From: Struthidea cinerea
Taxonomy: Eukaryota; Chordata; Aves; Passeriformes; Corcoracidae
DNA length: 64,000 nt
NCBI GenBank assembly: GCA_013397865.1
Contig: VZTI01004084.1
Span: 172,934-236,933 of the forward strand
Reading direction: 5' to 3'
A program made the position numbers and the translations under genes. Positions 58,453-64,000 of this stretch are shown one piece after another; positions within the stretch are counted from its first letter, which is position 1; each line of letters opens with the position of its first letter. Below the pieces are notes generated by a model. The model ran no database searches. It had not been told where the DNA came from and was given only the letters and a program-made list of their open reading frames with translations.

Positions 58453-59026
58453 TGTACTGGTTTTCACCAGAGTTAATGTTCTTCATAGTAATTTGTGTGG
58501 TCTATGTTTTGGATTTGTGATGAAAAACGTATTGCTAGCAATCAGGATGTTTAGTTGTTGCTGAACAGTGCTCGTATAGCATTGAGATATGTGTTTTGTT
58601 TCTCACACTGCCCCATCAACATGTAGGCTGGGGATGCACAAGAAGCCAGAATGAGACACAGCTGGGACAGTTGACCCCAACTGACCAAAGGAATATTCCA
58701 TACTATATGGTGTCATGCTCAGCATAAAAAGCAGGGGGAAGAAGGGAAAAAGGGGACATTTGGCACTGGTCCTCCTAGGTAACCGTTACCCATGATGGAG
58801 CACTGCTTTCCTACAAATGGCTGAAGACTTATACACCCATGAGAAGCAGTGAATGAATTCCTGATATAGCTTTGCTTCTCATGCAGCATTTGCTTTATCT
58901 ATTAAACTGTCTCTATCTCAAACCACAATTTTTTGTGCTTTTACCCTTCCAATTTTCTCCTCCATCTTGCTGGAAGAGTGGCTCCAGCTGTGTGAGGCTG
59001 AGCTGCTGGCTGCTGTGATAACTACA
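58453..59026 (+). mobile_element. Solo LTR of an avian ERVL-type endogenous retrovirus
   Basis: A 574-base segment beginning TGTACTGGTTTTCACC and ending near ACTACA follows avian ERVL-type LTRs block by block: GAGTTAATGTTCTTCATAGTA, CTATGTTTTGGATTTGTG, CTCACACTGCCCC, GGGACAGTTGACCCCAACTG, CCAAAGGAATATTCCATAC, TCATGCTCAGCATAAAAAG (TATA-like CATAAAAAG at 58723-58731), GATGGAGCACTGCTTTCCT and CTATTAAACTGTCTCTATCTC (ATTAAA, a possible polyadenylation signal, at 58901-58906). No primer-binding site or internal sequence follows, so it is a solo LTR left by recombination between two LTRs. No clear target-site duplication was found. The family's CRE-like TGACGTCA before the TATA box is changed here (TGGTGTCA). 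Confidence 0.87.
58723..58731 (+). promoter_or_regulatory. TATA-like box of the solo LTR
   Basis: CATAAAAAG sits where the ERVL-type LTR carries its TATA box, about 15 bases after the degenerate CRE-like site and 170 bases before the ATTAAA. Whether it still drives transcription cannot be told from sequence. Confidence 0.5.
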
Positions 59027-61507
59027 CATCAGAGACTGCCAGGACAAACTGAAGAGCAGTGCATGGTTTAAAAAGCATGCATGTGAGAGGTAATAGCATC
59101 TGGCTCATGGAAAGGGTACTCAGTTATCCTTCATTTCTTTAATTCCTGAAAAGGAATTTAACTTCCTGACCCCATTTCCACAGTAATCCCTGTCAAGAAG
59201 AAGTTCTATAACCATTATATCCTATACTAATGCTAAAATAGCAGAAAAAAAAGACAGCAGGTTCTATATTGGAGAATCCACATAAGATACAGCTGCTGAA
59301 AGACCAACAATACTCAAAACTAGGGGGGAAAACATCACCAACCTTGTTACCTCTGTAAGTACAACAGAATGCACTAAAAGGTGTTAAAGGTACATAGAAG
59401 GGATCATTCAGCTACACTGATCTTAGTTTTCTCTTGCAGAAAGCAGCTATGAAGTAGATGCTTTGATTTTTTGTGAGCTAAACACCTACTCTTTATGTCA
59501 GCATTCGCCATGAATTGCAAAATGCTAATAATACTTTTATACTTCAAGCCAGTAAACTACAGTTTGTAGTAAAATGTCAAAATGTACAACTGTAATGTGT
59601 CACAGGGAGACAGCTGAGCAAACACCAGCCCGCTACCTGTATCTCAAGCCCTTGCAAGAAACTTGCATGTGAGACCATTTCTTTAGAGTTTGTTTTTTTA
59701 TTCCAAGATTTACTTCTTACAGTTTTGAACATAAGTCTCTGCAAATTAAAAGCATCCAACTGTGTGTTTGTGTGTGTATGCACCCATCTACATACGTGTG
59801 AATGTTTCAGAGTGCAGGACCTCTTGTTTTTAGATCATCACTGATAATCTAACAATTGTTTATATTTAAATGAATAATGCTGCTAAGCAGAAGGTTCTGC
59901 CTTCTGGAGTCCGCTCATTTTTTTTGCGTTAGGAACTATCTGTAAATGATTAACACTCTCTCTGGAAATGAAACTAGGAGAGCCAAGTGCAAGAGGTGCA
60001 GGAAGGAAAGCAAGGAATGATTGCAGTGCACCCCTCCTCTGCAGGAACAGCAGACTGGAAGGGCCTTTGGGCTGCTCATTCCCCTGCCATAAAATCAAGT
60101 AATTCTTTTAACAGATGGATCCAACTTCATTCTAAATGCAGTCAGGTCTTTTCTTTTTTCCCTCCCCCGTTGTTAGTTCTGTTAGAATATTTCTGAAATG
60201 CCACTGGCTTGGAAGCATTGTGATTTCCTGCTTGTGTTTATCCCTGTCTGACATATATGACTCCGTGTTTCAACAACTGAGCATGTTCACTCAGGTTGTG
60301 ACGTGGAGAAGCATTTTCTGTGAAGATCAAAGGAAGGGTTAGTTACAGCTAACAGAAGATTATTTGAGTCAGAATGGGAGACAAGCTTGCCTTTGTTTGA
60401 AAGTGATGCTGGAGAGATGCATGCTGGAAGAGATGTGCCATTCCTCTCAACTGGTAAAGGGAGATTTTTATATAAAAATTCTTTTGAGGATTTGGTAAAT
60501 AATGTATTACATTTCTGTCAGGGTTTTCTGTTTCTGATAGAGGTGGAGTCAGAAATAGCTCATTTGTACTTCAGCAAGACTTGTACTACAGTAACAAGAG
60601 GGAATGAGCTATCTGTGCTTGGCTTGGAGGTACATTTGTGTGTACATGCAGAGGTTGTGTGTACATGCAGAGTGAGACATCTCTCCAAGAGTACTCCTTG
60701 TGCCTTGCCCTGCCTGATGTAACACTGAACAGCACTATTTACTCAGTTGTTCAGAGAGCTCCCTTTTGAGCTTGCCTCCAGCTTCCCATAAGCCTTGTGT
60801 CACCTCCTTGGCTCTCAGTTTAGGGGTCCAGGGAGCCACATTAAGCAAGGATAGGAACAGCACAGCCTCTCAATGTGAGGCAGACTGTAGCTGCTGGGGA
60901 TTAATATGCCTAGGCTTGGAGTGGTCTGGCTTGGACCTTACCTTGTACACCAGGAATTAGACTGGGTCAAACAGGCATATCCAGAAAGCCAGCTCCTGGG
61001 AAGCAAAAGAAGTGTATCCCCAAGCCAACTGGCCATTTTGTGGGAGAAGCTGGTCAGGCAGTGCTAGCTTGCCTCCCTGTTTCTCCTGTGGGGCCTGGAA
61101 ACTGGCAAAAGTTTATAATCCTATTCTTGCTTTTCCTGTAATTTCTGTAGTTGCCATGGAGACGATATGTGATGGTACTTGAGAAAATCTTTTTATTAAG
61201 ATGTTTTCATCTATGATTGATGTTTTTATACAGTCATTGGAGAGGTTTTCATTTGCAATCTAGCAGGCATTATTAAAAACATGATATGGTCTTTGAGTAT
61301 GCAGCAAAATATCCCAGAAACTGAAGTGTCCCAAAGTATCACAGGCTATGCACAGAAGCAGTGTAAAAATCCATTCTGCCCCTTCGCCATTCTCCCACTT
61401 ATTTCTAGTTTTAAGATTTCATTCCAGAGAATAAGAAATTGAAATTTAGGAGTTGAGGAGTTTGGTTTTAACTCTTCAAAAAGGAAAAAAAATGCTACTC
61501 ATAGTGG
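59027..61507. other. Unannotated sequence
   Basis: No gene or named repeat recognised. A TG-rich run lies at 59761-59780, and a period-19 tandem duplication at 60636-60673. The longest frame (111 codons, + strand, 60387-60722) resembles nothing known and runs through that duplication. Confidence 0.5.
60636..60673. repeat. Period-19 tandem duplication
   Basis: The unit TTGTGTGTACATGCAGAGG (60636-60654) is followed directly by a second copy that differs only in its last base (60655-60673). Confidence 0.88.
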
Positions 61508-61833
61508 TCTCTTAAAACTACCTGAAAGCAGGTTGTAGTGAGGTGGGTGAGTCTTGTCTCCCTAGTAACAAGTGACAGAACAAGAAGAAATGGTCTCAGG
61601 TTGTGTCAGGGAAGGTTTAAATAGTACAGTAGGAAAAATTTCTTCACAGAAAAGGTTCTCAAACATTGGAACAGTCTGCCCAGGAAGAAGGTTGAGTCAC
61701 CATCCCTGAAGGTGTTTAAAAGATGTGTAGATGTGGTGCTTACGGTTTAGTGGTGGTCTTGGCAGTACTGGATTAATTGTTGGACTGAATGATCTTAGAG
61801 GTCTTTTTCAATTTAAATAACTCTATCATTCTA
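61508..61833 (+). mobile_element. CR1 LINE 3' fragment, + strand
   Basis: The last 320 or so bases of an avian CR1: ACCTGAAAGCAGGTTGTAGTG, CCCTAGTAACAAGTGACAG, ACAAGAAGAAATGGTCTCAG, GTAGGAAAAATTTCTTCAC, CATTGGAACAGTCTGCCCAG, GTTGAGTCACCATCCCTGAA, GGTGTTTAAAAGATGTGTAG, TTGTTGGACTGAATGATCTT and a tail CTCTATCATTCTA, the standard CR1 3' end. Relative to the family a short segment before GGTTTAGTGG is missing. This is a different 3'-end subtype from the copies at 19641 and 54271. It encodes the extreme C-terminus of ORF2 in intact elements; no frame survives. Confidence 0.95.
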
Positions 61834-64000
61834 GGCTTGTTAACAATAGTGTGGGTGGATATGTTTGTATATAACCTTAGTAAGCTTATCAAAATTTACT
61901 TTAGTTACTTTATTGTACAGTTCATATTCTCCAGCTTAGTTTAACTGCTATGTATATTAATTAAAATAATCAGTGTGATGAACATAAATAGGATCTCATG
62001 AAAGTGTTTAAACCACAGAGATAAATAAGAGTCCCACTTCCTTAGTTGCTGTATCCTCTCAAGTTCCCCCACCTTTTCATAACTTACCAGGCTCTCATTC
62101 CAGCCTTTGCAATTTGTCACTTTCCTGGAAAAAGATATATTTTAAATTTGTGAGGTAATGTAGTTACCAAGTCTCCTCTCTCTATTCCTAACAAAGATGA
62201 TGCCAAATGTTTTAATTCTCTCCTTCTCATATATTGAACAAATGTCCTTTTTCTTTTGTGTCACAAGGAACAAATCAAATGTATTTTCATTTCATGTTCC
62301 CACACTGGTAATTGCCTTTTTACTTTTATTTCAGCTGTCCTTCAGTACTTCATATGGACCTTAACCCATATCTGAGTATATGAATTGCACTATGAAAACC
62401 ATTGAAACAAGGACCTTGTTTTATTTATACATCTGTAAAGCACTGAGTACAGCCAGAGCTCTGTGAATAATAATAGCTAAATGATAAGCCTCTCCCAATT
62501 CCACATGGTAGCTCTTTGAAAAATATGTTTTTTGTTAAGGACTCTGAATTCCTCTTGCTTCAGAGTTAACTCCTAACTGGAAGTTTAGAACACTTTCCAC
62601 CCCTTTCTCTTTTTTTAAAATAAGATCCATTGAGGTCTGACAAAATCCCAGTTATTGGAAATGGTGCACAGTTTTTGAAACAGTGCATGCCATTAAATTT
62701 GTTGGGAACACCTTTAGACCACAAATACATAGAGAAATCAAGAAAAAATAGGAGCAACATTTTAACTAGCCTTGATGAGTGAGCCGACAACAGATATTTA
62801 AAGTGTTTGGGTTTTTTCCTGCTCATCAGTTCGATTTATAGGCATAGCACGTTTCCATAAATAACAGCACATACCTTTTAGTCAATGCAAGTTAAGTTCC
62901 TTTTTCTTAGTTTTCATTTTACAGACCTGGCAACTGCAGCTTAATGTACTTTAGGAAAACACACATGTAATAACGATAAATTGCATTTCACCACATAACT
63001 GAGTCTCCAATGCAGATTTTAGTCTGCAAGTGATAATCTTAGTAGAATTATTGCCAAAGATACAGATTTCATTTGCCATAAACCCCTTCTTTTACTTTGA
63101 CAATAAATAGAGACTTTCCATGTAAAATATAATTTTAAAATATTGTCAAAATGATGTGAGAATGTGCTCTGGTAAATAAGCATCAGGTCCTGCCTGAATG
63201 CTGGAAGCAGGACCGTACCCAGCCATGCCCCACACTGCTGCTCACTTATTTTGAATAGCAATGTACTGCCACTCCACGTGGCAAATGGATTTCTCCTGAC
63301 TGATTGTTCAAACCTCCCTCCCCCACGCCTCAGCTTGTGCAGGACCCTCGTGTGGCTGGGATGGGGATGCCAGGTGAGTGCTGAGGGTGCCTTGCTTGAG
63401 GCAAATTTGCCATTTCTTGAACTCATTCCCTCCGGCAGCCCCTGTGCAGGTCAGTGTCACCCTTGACAAGCTGCGCAGGGTCACCAGTTTTAAACACTTT
63501 CTGTGGATTGTGAATTTTGACCCACCTTTAGTGTTAAACACTGGCAGATAGCTTATAGAGAACATAATGGTAATGGGGTATATTTTGGATGGATTATTTC
63601 GGGTGCTTAAGCAAGGCAGTGAGGGAGTGGCAGGCCAGAGGAAGGCATTCATCCAGCCTGTTTTGCCACCAAGGAAAATGTTGGCAGATCTACAATGTCA
63701 GTCCATGGTCTGTGTACTCAGGGGTTATCTGGAAAGGACTTCAAAGTGGGTAGGTGACTTCCATGGCTTGTTCCAAAACATATTAAGGTGAAGTAAATTA
63801 AATTTCTGTATTGGTTTTTATTTTCTGGAAAACTTAAGGGCAAGATGTTTCTGTGACAAGCCTCATGCATTTGGAAGCCCTGGAAGAATGTGTCAACAGT
63901 TTGAAATCTGGGGTCTGACAAAGTGGCCTGTATGCTCAGACAGATGTTTCGGTGATGAAGAAACTTGCATTTTATGCCAACAGTTTTGAATATTTAAAGC
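61834..64000. other. Unannotated sequence to the window end
   Basis: AT-rich sequence with no gene recognised. A GC-richer patch at 63190-63470 supports overlapping frames of 135 codons (minus), 114 codons (minus) and 71 codons (plus) without similarity to known proteins. A CAG|GTGAGT donor-like site lies at 63371-63379. Confidence 0.5.

Noticed and set aside
63343..63373. Short exon between CTTGTGCAG and a GTGAGT donor
   Set aside because: The acceptor is weak, the interval is only about 31 bases, and the patch is GC-rich; no other support.
1..64000. A new defence system, CRISPR array, biosynthetic cluster or operon
   Set aside because: The sequence is vertebrate nuclear DNA. There are no evenly spaced direct repeats, no gene clusters and no intact multi-domain proteins.

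Overview
The window looks like non-coding nuclear DNA from a bird. The clearest evidence is its repeats. Several copies of the CR1 LINE, the dominant avian retrotransposon, are present in both orientations, with the standard avian CR1 3' end (AGAATCA..AGAA..GGTTGGAAGGGACCT read from the tail side). There is also a solo LTR with the layout of avian ERVL-type endogenous retroviruses. Outside these repeats the DNA is moderately AT-rich, with scattered microsatellites, no bacterial-style gene packing, no operons and no CRISPR array. I could not recognise any conserved protein-coding gene, tRNA or rRNA. The open frames present (up to about 215 codons) sit either in CR1 ORF2 remnants or in short GC-rich patches where stop codons are rare by composition.

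Layout: 1-4589 is unannotated sequence with a pair of small hairpins near 3.3 kb. CR1 fragments on the + strand lie at about 4590-5075 and 7985-8647; the second still shows degraded ORF2 reverse-transcriptase C-terminal peptides. At 12594-13486 there is a minus-strand ERV fragment: a TG...CA-bounded LTR, a likely tRNA-Leu-type primer-binding site and decayed leader sequence. At 18029-20850 two CR1 copies of very different age lie one after the other, both on the minus strand. An (AT)n microsatellite follows at 21.7 kb and a GC-rich patch at 22.5-23.1 kb. A second ancient CR1, on the + strand, lies at about 33480-34385 and keeps recognisable reverse-transcriptase motifs. The stretch 34.4-52.6 kb carries no recognised element apart from a GC-rich patch at 49.9-50.4 kb. 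Minus-strand CR1 stubs lie at 52578-52684 and 54271-54508, the solo ERVL-type LTR at 58453-59026, and a final + strand CR1 at 61508-61833.

The window is best read as intergenic or long-intron DNA of a bird. The things most worth a second look are two splice-site-bounded candidate exons (22375-22497 and 49945-50238), a very strong isolated 3' splice site just upstream of the ERVL LTR, the ERV fragment with its primer-binding site, a cluster of POU/homeodomain/SOX/RUNX-like motifs near 15.7 kb, and several perfect inverted repeats. I found no support for a new multi-gene system. Repeat family names come from recall of avian and amniote consensus sequences and were not checked against a database.
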